In this document: in pieces, positions 42,029 to 50,416 of the stretch | Position numbering within the stretch: position 1 is the stretch's first letter | How the letters are laid out: every line of letters starts with the position of its first letter | NCBI RefSeq assembly: GCF_032334255.1 | Contig: NZ_JAUHMF010000002.1 | Location: 248,001 to 312,000 of the forward strand | Length of the DNA stretch: 64,000 nt | Source of the DNA: Thermanaerothrix solaris | GTDB lineage: Bacteria; Chloroflexota; Anaerolineae; Anaerolineales; Anaerolineaceae | Direction: 5' to 3' | The notes under the pieces: model-generated | Told to the model about the DNA's origin: nothing | The model's database searches: none | Seen by the model: the letters and a program-made list of their open reading frames with translations, nothing else | Position numbers and translations under genes: made by a program

Positions 42029-43195
42029 TCACCCGGTGTAGCGTTCCAAAACGTGAGTGAAGGCGCTCGCGGCCGGGCCGGCCAGGTTCTGCACCAGCGC
42101 CCGCCGCGCCCGCGGGACTTGGTTTGCCCCCGCCTCCCCCCGTAGTTGAAGCGCTGCCTCGACGACCTGGTAAACGCCGGTCGCGCCCAAGGGGTTGCCG
42201 CGCGCCTTGGAGCCGCCCAGGGTCAGGATGGGCAGCCGTCCGCGCAGGCTCAGGTTGTCGTTTTCAGCGAGCCGCCAGCCCTGGCCGCGCTCGGCGAAGC
42301 CAGCCGCTTCCAGGCTAAGGACGGCGTAAATCGAGTAGGCGTCGTCCAGTTCGAAGAGATCCACTTCGCCCGGCGCAATGCCGGCCATCTCGCAGGCACG
42401 ACGCAGGGAGTGATAAGCGGCCTCAAACGCCAGCGGATCGGGGCGGTCGTGCAGGGCGAGGGTATCAATAGCCCCCATTGAGCCGCGCACGGCCACCAAC
42501 GGGTGGGGCAGGTCACGCGCCCGCTCCGGGGTGGTCAGGAGCACCGCCGCGGCGCCATCGGCGTAGGGCGCCACGTCGAAGAGGCGCAAGGGGTCGGCCA
42601 CAATCTCGGCCCCTTCGTACGTCTCGCGCTTCACCGCCCGGCGGTACATGGCATAGGGGTTGGTCACGGCGTTGGCGTGCGCCAGCAGCGGGAACGCAGC
42701 AAACGCCTCGCGCGGCGGGCGGTACTCGTAGAGGTAACGCTGCATCACCAGCGCCGCCTGGGCGGTCAGGGTTAACCCCTGCATGACTTCGTAGTCATAG
42801 TCCATGGCCTGGGCGACGGCGCTTTCCTGCTCCGGGCCAAGGGCATCAGTGTACTTTTCCACACCGACGACCAGGGCCACGTCCACCAGGCCCGAGGCGA
42901 CGGCCATAAAACCCAGGTGAAAGGCCGCGCCGCCTGAGGCATCTGCCGCCTCGACCGTCATGGCCTCGATGCCGCTCAACCCGGCGTTATCGGCGATCAG
43001 GCAGGCCAGGTTTGCCTGTTGGGACGTATCTATGGCCAGAAAATTGCCCACATAAAGCGCTTCGGGCTGTAGCCCACCGGCATCCTGGCGGGCGGCGCGG
43101 ATGGCGCGATAGGCTAGGCTGCGCAGCGAGATTTCCCAATGCTCGCCCACCGGGGTCATGCCGATGCCAGCAATGACGACCTCACGCATGTCCAC
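42029..43195 (-). CDS. Thiolase-like protein with substituted catalytic residues
   Basis: A 388-aa member of the thiolase superfamily, SCP-x/archaeal type, placed directly after HMG-CoA synthase (5-bp gap). The fold markers are intact ('GGAAFHLGFMAVASGLVDVALVVGVEK', 'YADGAAAVLL', 'GATGVYQ'). However the nucleophile position reads 'VEAADASGG' (Asp85 where Cys is expected). The His of the 'ELHDAF' motif reads 'ELDDAY' (Asp284). The His of 'GHPxGATG' reads 'GNPLGATG' (Asn334). The His of 'HNxGG' reads 'QNLAG' (Gln369). By known thiolase chemistry it should not catalyse acetyl-CoA condensation; a structural role in an archaeal-like complex, or a different reaction, is possible. The alignment was done by eye. 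Confidence 0.88.
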   Translation of the reverse strand: MDMREVVIAGIGMTPVGEHWEISLRSLAYRAIRAARQDAGGLQPEALYVGNFLAIDTSQQANLACLIADNAGLSGIEAMTVEAADASGGAAFHLGFMAVASGLVDVALVVGVEKYTDALGPEQESAVAQAMDYDYEVMQGLTLTAQAALVMQRYLYEYRPPREAFAAFPLLAHANAVTNPYAMYRRAVKRETYEGAEIVADPLRLFDVAPYADGAAAVLLTTPERARDLPHPLVAVRGSMGAIDTLALHDRPDPLAFEAAYHSLRRACEMAGIAPGEVDLFELDDAYSIYAVLSLEAAGFAERGQGWRLAENDNLSLRGRLPILTLGGSKARGNPLGATGVYQVVEAALQLRGEAGANQVPRARRALVQNLAGPAASAFTHVLERYTG

Positions 43196-43200
43196 CCTCC

Positions 43201-44280
43201 TTAATCCGCCAGTTTGCCGCGGAAGCGCACGTAGGTGCCGTAGTCAATTTCGACGCGGCGGGCGATATAGGTCTGGGTCGTCGGAGCCAGGGGCTGGCGC
43301 GCGATGATGGCTTCGGTCGTGCGCAGGATGAAGGCATCTGAACCGGCGCCGGAGCCGAAGGACACCACCAGGATGCGGTCGCCGGGTTGGGCCACGTCCA
43401 GTGTGGCTGCCAATCCCACCAGCGCAGCGGCGGCATAGGTGTTGCCGATGATGGGCGAGAGCAGACCGGGCTTAATTTGCTCCGGGGTGAAGCCGAGCAT
43501 GCTGGCCACGCGCTGGGGGAACTTGGTATTGGGCTGGTGGAACACGGCGTAGCGAAAATCCTGCGCCGTCAGGCCGGTAGCTTTGAGCAGGTGCTGGGCG
43601 GCCGCGGTGATGTGCTTGAAGTAAGCCGGCTCTCCGGTAAAGCGCTGCCCATGCATCGGGTATTTCTGCTCCGGGCGGCGCCAGAAATCCGGCGTATCGG
43701 TGACGTAAGAAAACGAAGCCTCAATCACCGCCAGGGCTTCATCGGCAGGGCCGACGATATACGCCGCAGCGCCCGAGGCAGCGGTGAATTCCAGTTCATC
43801 CCCGGGGCGCCCTTGCGCCGTATCGGCGCCGATAGCCAGGGCATAGCGTGCCATACCAGAGCCCACCAGACCCATGCTGGCGACCAGGGCTTCGGTGCCG
43901 GCTTTGCAGGCAAATTCCCAGTCGGCGGCCTGGATGTGGGGTATGGCGCCAAGGGCTTCGGCCACGATGGTTGAAGTGGGTTTGACGGCGTAGGGGTGCG
44001 ATTCCGAGCCCACCCACACCGCCCGCAGGTGGTTGGCCGGGATGCCAGCACGCTTGAGGGCGTTGCGCGCGGCTTCAATGGCCATGGTAGCGACGTCCTC
44101 ATCCAGCCCGGCCACGGCTTTCTCCTTGATCGGCGTGGCAGCGCGGCCACCCTTCCAGATGCGGGCGACCTCGCTGGCGGGCAGGCGATATTGCGGGATA
44201 TAGGCCCCATAGCCGATGATCCCCACCGGACGATCTGGCTTGAGGGGAGCATAAGAGGAAGATTCCAGGGCTTCCGTCAT
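43201..44280 (-). CDS. Hydroxymethylglutaryl-CoA synthase (archaeal type)
   Basis: A 359-aa HMG-CoA synthase that condenses acetyl-CoA with acetoacetyl-CoA. The nucleophile Cys125 is in 'WEFACKAGTEAL', catalytic His248 in 'FHQPNTKFPQRV', and 'GSESHPYAVKPTST' precedes them. The length and motif wording match archaeal enzymes rather than those of Gram-positive cocci. The start is set at 44280 (MTEALESS): it forms an ATGA overlap with the stop of the reductase gene and has GGAGAGAG upstream; an in-frame ATG at 44298 lies inside the reductase gene. Its active site is intact, unlike the thiolase-like neighbour. Confidence 0.95.
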   Translation of the reverse strand: MTEALESSSYAPLKPDRPVGIIGYGAYIPQYRLPASEVARIWKGGRAATPIKEKAVAGLDEDVATMAIEAARNALKRAGIPANHLRAVWVGSESHPYAVKPTSTIVAEALGAIPHIQAADWEFACKAGTEALVASMGLVGSGMARYALAIGADTAQGRPGDELEFTAASGAAAYIVGPADEALAVIEASFSYVTDTPDFWRRPEQKYPMHGQRFTGEPAYFKHITAAAQHLLKATGLTAQDFRYAVFHQPNTKFPQRVASMLGFTPEQIKPGLLSPIIGNTYAAAALVGLAATLDVAQPGDRILVVSFGSGAGSDAFILRTTEAIIARQPLAPTTQTYIARRVEIDYGTYVRFRGKLAD

Positions 44281-45572
44281 GTTTGTTTCTCTCTCCATTC
44301 GCGTAAGATTTCCTCGGCGCGATCAATGCGCACGGTGTTTTCACGTACCAGTTGTTCAGCCAGCCGCTCGATCTCTTCGCCGGTAGCGCCGGCGGCAATG
44401 GCGACCTGGCGGGCGTGCAGGGCCATGTGTCCGCGTTGGATGCCTTCGGTGGCCAGAGCGCGCAGGGCGGCCAGGTTCTGCGCCAAACCGACCGAGACGA
44501 TGATCTCGGCCAGTTCGCGTGCGGTCGTCACGCCCATCAGTTTGAGCGCCGCGCGCGCTGCCGGATGGACGCGGGTGGCGCCGCCGACAATGCCCACCGC
44601 CAGGGGCATCTCCAAGGTGCCCACCAGGTTGCCCTGTTCGTCCTTGCCCCAGGTGCTCAAACTGGTGTAGCGCCCGTTGCGTGCGGCATAGGCATGGGCG
44701 CCGGCTTCCACGGCGCGCCAGTCGTTGCCGGTGGCGATCACCACCGCATCTACCCCGTTTAGGATGCCCTTGTTATGGGTAGCGGCGCGATAGGGGTCGG
44801 CAGCGGCGAAAGCCCAGGCGGCGATGATGCCATCGCGCACCTCTTCGGGGCGAAAATCGCCAAAGGCGAGTTCGCGCAGCGGTATGGTGCAGCGGGCGCG
44901 GGCGAGGCGGCGGTCGGCCAGGTTAGAGAGGATGCGCAGCAGCACCTTGCCGCCGGTGATCGCCTGCACCCGTCCGGCCAGGCGTTCCACGGCGGTGTTG
45001 ACGGCATTAGCGCCCATGGCATCCCGCACGTCGTAGATCAGGTGCAATACCAGGAACGGGCCAAGGGGGGAGGATTCGATCAGGCGCACCTCGAGATCGC
45101 GCGGGCCACCGCCCAGGCGCTGCAGCACCGGATCCACCGCGGCGGCTGCGGCCAGCAATTCTTCGCGCGCTTCCAACAGGCGCAGGCGGGCGGAAGGGGG
45201 ATCGGCCAGGTTGAGGATTTGCATCTGCCCGATCATCTCCGGGGCGGTGGCGTGGGCGGTAAACCCACCCCCGGCACGTGCCAGGCGGGCAGCAAAAGAC
45301 GCCCCCGCGACCACCGAAGGCTCTTCGATGGCCATCGGCACCAGTACCTCGCGCCCGTTGATGACGAAATGGCGCGCAATGCCCAGCGGCAGGGCAAACG
45401 TGCCGATCACGTTCTCGATCATGTGATTGGCCTGCTCGGCACTCAACCCGGCCTGCCCGCTGAGGGCGGCGATGTCCTCAGGGGTTAAGTCGGTGTGCTC
45501 ACGCAGCCATTGCCACCGCTGTTCCAGGCTCAGGTCATAAAATTTTGGGGGTGTCCCGTGAGAAACGTCCAT
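44277..45572 (-). CDS. mvaA: Hydroxymethylglutaryl-CoA reductase, class II
   Basis: A 431-aa class II reductase producing mevalonate from HMG-CoA. Catalytic Glu83 is in 'MAIEEPSVVAGASF', with Lys in 'THNKGILNGVDAVV', Asp in 'GNDWRAVEAGAHAYA' and the C-terminal His in 'RGHMALHARQVAIAAG'; 'DAMGANAVNTAVE' binds the nucleotide cofactor. 'ENVIGTFALPLGIARHF' is the class II substrate loop. It is the first gene of the operon, making the step that commits carbon to isoprenoids. Class II enzymes occur in bacteria using the mevalonate route and in a few catabolic strains; the operon argues for biosynthesis. Confidence 0.95.
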   Translation of the reverse strand: MDVSHGTPPKFYDLSLEQRWQWLREHTDLTPEDIAALSGQAGLSAEQANHMIENVIGTFALPLGIARHFVINGREVLVPMAIEEPSVVAGASFAARLARAGGGFTAHATAPEMIGQMQILNLADPPSARLRLLEAREELLAAAAAVDPVLQRLGGGPRDLEVRLIESSPLGPFLVLHLIYDVRDAMGANAVNTAVERLAGRVQAITGGKVLLRILSNLADRRLARARCTIPLRELAFGDFRPEEVRDGIIAAWAFAAADPYRAATHNKGILNGVDAVVIATGNDWRAVEAGAHAYAARNGRYTSLSTWGKDEQGNLVGTLEMPLAVGIVGGATRVHPAARAALKLMGVTTARELAEIIVSVGLAQNLAALRALATEGIQRGHMALHARQVAIAAGATGEEIERLAEQLVRENTVRIDRAEEILREWREKQT

Positions 45573-45691
45573 AACGCTAAAGCGGCTCCTGTGTCAGGTC
45601 ATCTGGGGTTTACTTGCTTTATCATACCCACAGGCCACCCTCAAAATCTATCAATTTGTGTGACAAAGGTTATACACAACGGGCTTTCTGC

Positions 45692-48031
45692 TCAGGTGGT
45701 CCGCAGCGGGCGGCGCAAGAGGAACACCTTAATGGTATCCAGCAGCAACAGGACTCCCATCACCAGGAGCAGGTCTGCTAGCACCCAGGGTAAAGGCAGG
45801 GCGGCCATCAAGGTGCCCGTGGCGGCCAGCAGGATGGTCATGCCAATGGCAGCGGTCGAAGCCAGGAGCATCCAGCGGCTGGGAGGTGAAGCCCAGAGAT
45901 GGCCATGTTCGCGCACCAGGTAGATCATCCATTGAGCCGTGAACACCAGGGTGATAAACGCCAGGGTCTGCAATTGGCCGCGCGAAAGGCCCAGAACGCC
46001 ATACCCCCACTGGAAGATGCCCAGGGTTGCCAGCAGCAAAGGAAGGGCCAGGGCCAGCGCCGTCGAGACCAGGGAGCGCACCTGCCAGCGATCCGGTTGG
46101 GGGGAGGGGCGCACGTTATCGGTGGACACAGACATGGTCACGAAGTCATTGGCGAACAACAGCAAAATCACTTGCAGGGGTGTGACCACGAACAGGCCAT
46201 GCAGGATCACCCCCAGGCTCAGGAAGCCGGCAATCTGAATCGTTTTAATGATTTTATTCAGCGTGTACGTGCGCATACGCTGATAAATGCGGCGGCTGGC
46301 CTGAATGGCTGCTACGATATTCCCCAGGCCCGGCTGTGTGAGCACCAGGCTGGCAGCGGCTTTGGCGACGTCGGTGGCGTTGGCCACGGCAATGCCTACT
46401 TGGGCCTGACGCAGGGCCGGGGCGTCGTTGACGCCATCACCGGTCATCCCGGTCACATGTCCGGCGCGTTGCAACGCCTGCACCAGGGCGAATTTGTGCT
46501 CCGGCAGCACCTCGGCGAACACATCGCACGCGCTAGGATCGGCTGCGGCAGCCTCCACATGCGCGGGCTGACACACCTGCTCACCGATACCTACCTGGCG
46601 CGCGACTGCCCGGGCAGTAGCCTCACCATCCCCGGTGACCATGATCACCCGCACCCCCAGATGCTTCAATTGTGCGATCAGCGCCGCGGAATCGGGGCGG
46701 GGTGGATCCTGGAAAGCCAGCAACCCGCTGAGGGTGAGGGCCGATTCGCTACCCTGGGCTACGGCCAGGAGGCGCAAACCCTGGGCGGCCAGCGTTTCCA
46801 CTTGGCGTTCCAGGTCGGAAGGTGGCGCGGCGCACAAAGCTGCCACCGCCTGCGGGGCGCCTTTGACCACGCGCCAGGTAGTTTCCGCGGACTCGAAGGT
46901 GGCTTCAGAACGCTTGGTAGCCGGGTCAAAGGGGGTGAAGCTGCGACGCTGCGCCCACTCTGGCTCCAGATGGCGCTGGTGGGCAGCTTCAAGGATGGCC
47001 AGATCCAGGGGATCCTGCGTCGCCGGATCACTGGCCATGGCCGCGACTTTCAGGAGCGTGTCTTCATCCGTCGGGGCTTGAGGGTAAAGCCCGACCAGGC
47101 TCAAGCGGTTCTGGGTGATGGTGCCGGTCTTATCCGAGCACAGGACATCCATCCCGGCGGCCTCTTCGATGGCTGAAAGTTGGGTGACCAGCACCCCTGC
47201 GCGGGCCAATTCCCGCGCCCCCAGCGCAGTCGCCAGGGTGAATGTGGCCGGCAGGGCAATGGGTACCGAAGCCACGAGCAGGATCAGCACAAAGGAGAGC
47301 GTCTCTAACGCGGAAAAATGTTGGACAAAGAGCGCGTACCCCAGCACGACCGCGGCCAGCACGCCATCCAGCCCAATGAGCGCCCGCACCACGCCAAAAA
47401 TGACCTGTTCCATCTGGCTGGGGTGCTTGGCTTCCTGCACCAGTTGTGCCACCCGTCCGAAGCGGGTGTGCAAGCCGGTTGCCACGACTTCCACCGTGGC
47501 TTCGCCGCGCTGAACCAGCGTGCCGGCAAACGCCATCTGACCAACGCCGACCTCAACCGGCAGCGACTCGCCCGTTAGCACCGCTTGATCCACCTGCAGG
47601 TTGCCTTCGAGCACGCGCACATCGGCCGGAAGGATATCCCCCATGCGGATATGGAGGGCATCGCCCGGCACAATCAGTTCCGCCGTCAAAACCTGCCAGG
47701 CGCCGTCCCGCAGGATGCGCACCTTCAATTTGAGATCCTGGCGCAGCAGGGCCAGCGCATCGGCGGCGTGCTTTTCCTGCCAGGTACTCAAGAGCGCGTT
47801 GAAGACCAAAAGAGCCGCAATGATCAACCCTTCCACATAACGGGTCAGGATCACCTCAATGAGGATGGTGACCTCCAACATCCAGGGCACTGGCCCCCAA
47901 AATTTCTTCAGCAGGTTGCGCCATAATTGGGGTTTGGGCTCAGGGATGGCGTTCGGCCCAAATTGGCGCAGGCGGTCGGCTGCTTCGGTGGTGGTCAATC
48001 CATGAATCGTAGCGGTATTAAGTTGACTCAT
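45692..48031 (-). CDS. Plasma-membrane-type H+-ATPase (P3A P-type ATPase)
   Basis: A 779-aa P-type ATPase. Visible motifs: TGES (about 153), 'SVPIALPAT' in M4 (about 255), phosphorylated Asp300 in 'CSDKTGTITQN', 'VKGAPQAV' in the nucleotide domain, and 'TGDGVNDAPAL' hinge. M5 'RIYQRMRTYTLNKIIKTIQI' and M6 'LLLFANDFVTMSVSTDNVRP' resemble archaeal/plant proton pumps and not Ca, Cu or K pumps. The N-terminal domain is short, with no metal-binding CXXC. It exports protons and builds a membrane potential. Its start codon overlaps the end of the MprF-like gene by ATGA, so the two are co-translated. Confidence 0.9.
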   Translation of the reverse strand: MSQLNTATIHGLTTTEAADRLRQFGPNAIPEPKPQLWRNLLKKFWGPVPWMLEVTILIEVILTRYVEGLIIAALLVFNALLSTWQEKHAADALALLRQDLKLKVRILRDGAWQVLTAELIVPGDALHIRMGDILPADVRVLEGNLQVDQAVLTGESLPVEVGVGQMAFAGTLVQRGEATVEVVATGLHTRFGRVAQLVQEAKHPSQMEQVIFGVVRALIGLDGVLAAVVLGYALFVQHFSALETLSFVLILLVASVPIALPATFTLATALGARELARAGVLVTQLSAIEEAAGMDVLCSDKTGTITQNRLSLVGLYPQAPTDEDTLLKVAAMASDPATQDPLDLAILEAAHQRHLEPEWAQRRSFTPFDPATKRSEATFESAETTWRVVKGAPQAVAALCAAPPSDLERQVETLAAQGLRLLAVAQGSESALTLSGLLAFQDPPRPDSAALIAQLKHLGVRVIMVTGDGEATARAVARQVGIGEQVCQPAHVEAAAADPSACDVFAEVLPEHKFALVQALQRAGHVTGMTGDGVNDAPALRQAQVGIAVANATDVAKAAASLVLTQPGLGNIVAAIQASRRIYQRMRTYTLNKIIKTIQIAGFLSLGVILHGLFVVTPLQVILLLFANDFVTMSVSTDNVRPSPQPDRWQVRSLVSTALALALPLLLATLGIFQWGYGVLGLSRGQLQTLAFITLVFTAQWMIYLVREHGHLWASPPSRWMLLASTAAIGMTILLAATGTLMAALPLPWVLADLLLVMGVLLLLDTIKVFLLRRPLRTT

Positions 48032-49779
48032 GAGGGACGTTCCTCAATGGTGGGAATAATGTCCGCCTTGGGAGGGTGACGCCAAGCCGGGAGCAACGCG
48101 CGCCAGGTGCCCACATGCGCCCGTACCACGGCCAGCGCCACCGCCGGTAGGTCCAGCGGTTGGGGGTAAATCAGATAGCGCGGTTCCCAGCGCGGGCGGA
48201 ATTTGGCTTTAAATGCATGGAGCCCCTGATAGTTGTAGAAGCGCGCGAGGTTGCGGTAGAGTGAGCGCAAAGCGCGTTCAATGACCGGATCATCGGAATG
48301 TTCTCCCACGCCGGCCAATGCGCTCAAGCCCAGGTCAAACACAGCATATCCCATTCCCTTGGCCCATTCCAGCAGCGAGACAAAGAGAAAATCCATGGTG
48401 CCACTTTCAGTGCGCCGGCGGTGGCGCATCAGGTCCACGCTCACCCCCTGAGGTGGGAGGCCAGGGATCAGGCTGGCAAAGGCACTGATGCGTCCCTCAG
48501 CGGTGCGGATCACCATCACCGGGCTTTGCCGCAGGTAGTCGTCATCGAACCAGCCCAGTGAAAAGCGCAATTCGGCCATTCCCCGCGTGCTCAGCCATTC
48601 ATCGCTGACGGCCCGTAATGCTTCCAGCAGTGCGTGGTCTAGGGGCGGTGGGTGGAACACAGCCGTATGCCCCAGGCGGGAGAAGCGATTCTTGACATTA
48701 CGAAATTCTTTATTGGCACGTCCCTCCAGGCTGAAGGTGGCTAAATCTACCAGCGCTTCCTGGCCGATCTTCAAGGCGTTAAACCCGGCTGCGGTATAGG
48801 CTTCCAGGGTCTCCGGCAAGGTTTGGTAGAACGCAGCCAGCCAGTCATTGTGAGCGCAGAAAGCCTGAAAGGCACGAATGGCATCAGCCAGGTCGGCCGG
48901 TGGTCCAATGGGATCGCCCAGTGCCAGGGCGACGCGCCCCTGGAGAGAAAAGGCCACCACCGAACCGCCGGGGGTAAAAAAATAGGCCTTGTCATTCAGT
49001 AGCGCCAGGCGTGCCAGCGGCGTGCGCCCCTGCGTCGCGACAATATCGGCGGCCCGCGCCCGCTCGGCGGGGGTGGCGGGGGCGCGCAACACCACCGGAC
49101 GCAAGAGCATCCACAGGCTGTAGCCGAAGGTTGTAACCGCAACCACGTAGATCGAATCCAGAAAATAGCGTCCGAAATGGGTCACCGGCCCGGGGCCGGG
49201 TGGGGTGAACTGCACGAACATGCGCACGGTCTGCACCAAGGCGGTGGGAAGGTCAAACTGGGTGTGAAAATGGCGGTCGAGCAGGTAAAAGCCCAGCGTT
49301 CCATATACCAGGGTAAAGAGGAAAGCACTGAGCAGCACCTGTATCCCCTGGCGCACCGAAGGCGGGTCAGAGCGAGCATGAAAGCGATGGCGAAGCAGCC
49401 AGAGCAGCAGCGCCAGCACCGCGGCCAGACCGGCCTCCTCATAATCCAGACCTTTGAGCAGATGTCCCAGTGCCGAAAGGATCAACACCCCCAACGTCAA
49501 CACCCAGGCGGCATATTTGTGCCGCCACAGGCTGCGGGACAGTAAAAGTAAAGCGAACCCGGCCAGGGTTACGGCCAGGCGGCTACCGGTGCGCACCTCC
49601 AGCACCATAAACCGATCCAATACTCGCAAGCGCGCATGCAACGCAGGCGAGAGGGCCGAGAGGACGTTGACCACACCCATCAACGCGACCAGCAGGGCAA
49701 TGAACGAAACCCCCCACTGCTCTACCCCGACCTCTATACGGTTTACCCAACGTGACGCCGGCGAATGGGATTGCGGCAT
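48028..49779 (-). CDS. MprF-like aminoacyl-phosphatidylglycerol synthase
   Basis: A 583-aa membrane protein. Residues about 20-220 contain six or so helices; residues about 235-565 form the DUF2156/GNAT-like aminoacyltransferase domain ('DKAYFFTPGGSVVAFSL', 'HRRRTESGTMDFLFVSLLEWAKGMGYAVFDLG', 'LYRNLARFYNYQGLHAFKAKFRPRWEPRYLIYP'). Such domains transfer Lys or Ala from aminoacyl-tRNA to phosphatidylglycerol, lowering surface negative charge and raising resistance to cationic peptides and acid. The N-terminal flippase half of full-length MprF (~840 aa) is missing, so lipid flipping must occur otherwise. It is coupled to the H+-ATPase gene by ATGA. Confidence 0.88.
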   Translation of the reverse strand: MPQSHSPASRWVNRIEVGVEQWGVSFIALLVALMGVVNVLSALSPALHARLRVLDRFMVLEVRTGSRLAVTLAGFALLLLSRSLWRHKYAAWVLTLGVLILSALGHLLKGLDYEEAGLAAVLALLLWLLRHRFHARSDPPSVRQGIQVLLSAFLFTLVYGTLGFYLLDRHFHTQFDLPTALVQTVRMFVQFTPPGPGPVTHFGRYFLDSIYVVAVTTFGYSLWMLLRPVVLRAPATPAERARAADIVATQGRTPLARLALLNDKAYFFTPGGSVVAFSLQGRVALALGDPIGPPADLADAIRAFQAFCAHNDWLAAFYQTLPETLEAYTAAGFNALKIGQEALVDLATFSLEGRANKEFRNVKNRFSRLGHTAVFHPPPLDHALLEALRAVSDEWLSTRGMAELRFSLGWFDDDYLRQSPVMVIRTAEGRISAFASLIPGLPPQGVSVDLMRHRRRTESGTMDFLFVSLLEWAKGMGYAVFDLGLSALAGVGEHSDDPVIERALRSLYRNLARFYNYQGLHAFKAKFRPRWEPRYLIYPQPLDLPAVALAVVRAHVGTWRALLPAWRHPPKADIIPTIEERPS

Positions 49780-49903
49780 TCAGACCCTCCCGATAACCCG
49801 ACAAAAGAAATCCGAGTAATAAGATTAAGCCGTTCGTGTTATAATTTTACCCCTCTGAAGAAAACTGCTTCGGTTGTTTGACCGAATGGAGAGGTTATAA
49901 ACC

Positions 49904-50416
49904 ATGACACCCACGATTGCCCTGGATCATCCGGCGCCGTTATTTTCGTTGCCCGACCTGGAAGGGCGGCAATGGTCGTTAGAGAGCCTGCGCGGCAAAA
50001 TTGTCGTGCTGTACTTCTGGTCGGCGGAATGCGCCTGGTGCCAGCGCACCGACCCCCATGTGGTTGAACGTGCCGCGACATGGGGTGAGCAAGTGGTCCT
50101 ACTACCTATTGCCTCGGTTCTGGAAGAGACCCCGGACCAATTGCGGCAGGCGGCACAAGAACGCGGGCTGCCACTGGTGTTGCGTGATGCCGCCCAGCAA
50201 GTGGCCAAAGCCTACCAGGTGCAAACCACACCGCATTTCTTTGTTATTGATGCCGAGGGCATCCTGCGGTACCAGGGCGCGTTCGATGATGTCACCTTCC
50301 GTCAGCGCACGCCCACTCGTTCTTATGTGGATGAAACTGTGCGGGCGCTGCTGGCCGGGCGTGCTCCCGAGATCAAAGAAACGCTGGCTTATGGCTGTGC
50401 GCTCACCCTGCACTAA
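49904..50416 (+). CDS. Thioredoxin-like (TlpA/AhpC-TSA fold) protein
   Basis: A 170-aa redoxin with active site 'WSAECAWCQRTDPHVVE' (CXXC, about residues 45-48), a cis-Pro in 'QTTPHFFVIDAEG' and the N-terminal 'APLFSLPDLEGRQWSLESLRGKIVVLYFW' of the TlpA/peroxiredoxin-like group. No signal peptide is visible, so it is probably cytoplasmic. A TGTTATAAT extended -10 box (49837-49845) lies upstream, and GGAGAGG precedes the ATG. The 3' end overlaps the convergent transporter gene by 4 bp. Confidence 0.88.
   Translation: MTPTIALDHPAPLFSLPDLEGRQWSLESLRGKIVVLYFWSAECAWCQRTDPHVVERAATWGEQVVLLPIASVLEETPDQLRQAAQERGLPLVLRDAAQQVAKAYQVQTTPHFFVIDAEGILRYQGAFDDVTFRQRTPTRSYVDETVRALLAGRAPEIKETLAYGCALTLH

Noticed and set aside
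41139..42041. A 300-codon plus-strand open frame over the DUF35 gene
   Set aside because: It lies antisense to a strongly conserved gene, has no ribosome-binding site, and its sequence is typical of high-GC shadow frames.
45899..47176. A 425-codon plus-strand open frame antisense to the H+-ATPase gene
   Set aside because: It is a shadow of a well-supported P-type ATPase; codon content is the mirror of that gene.
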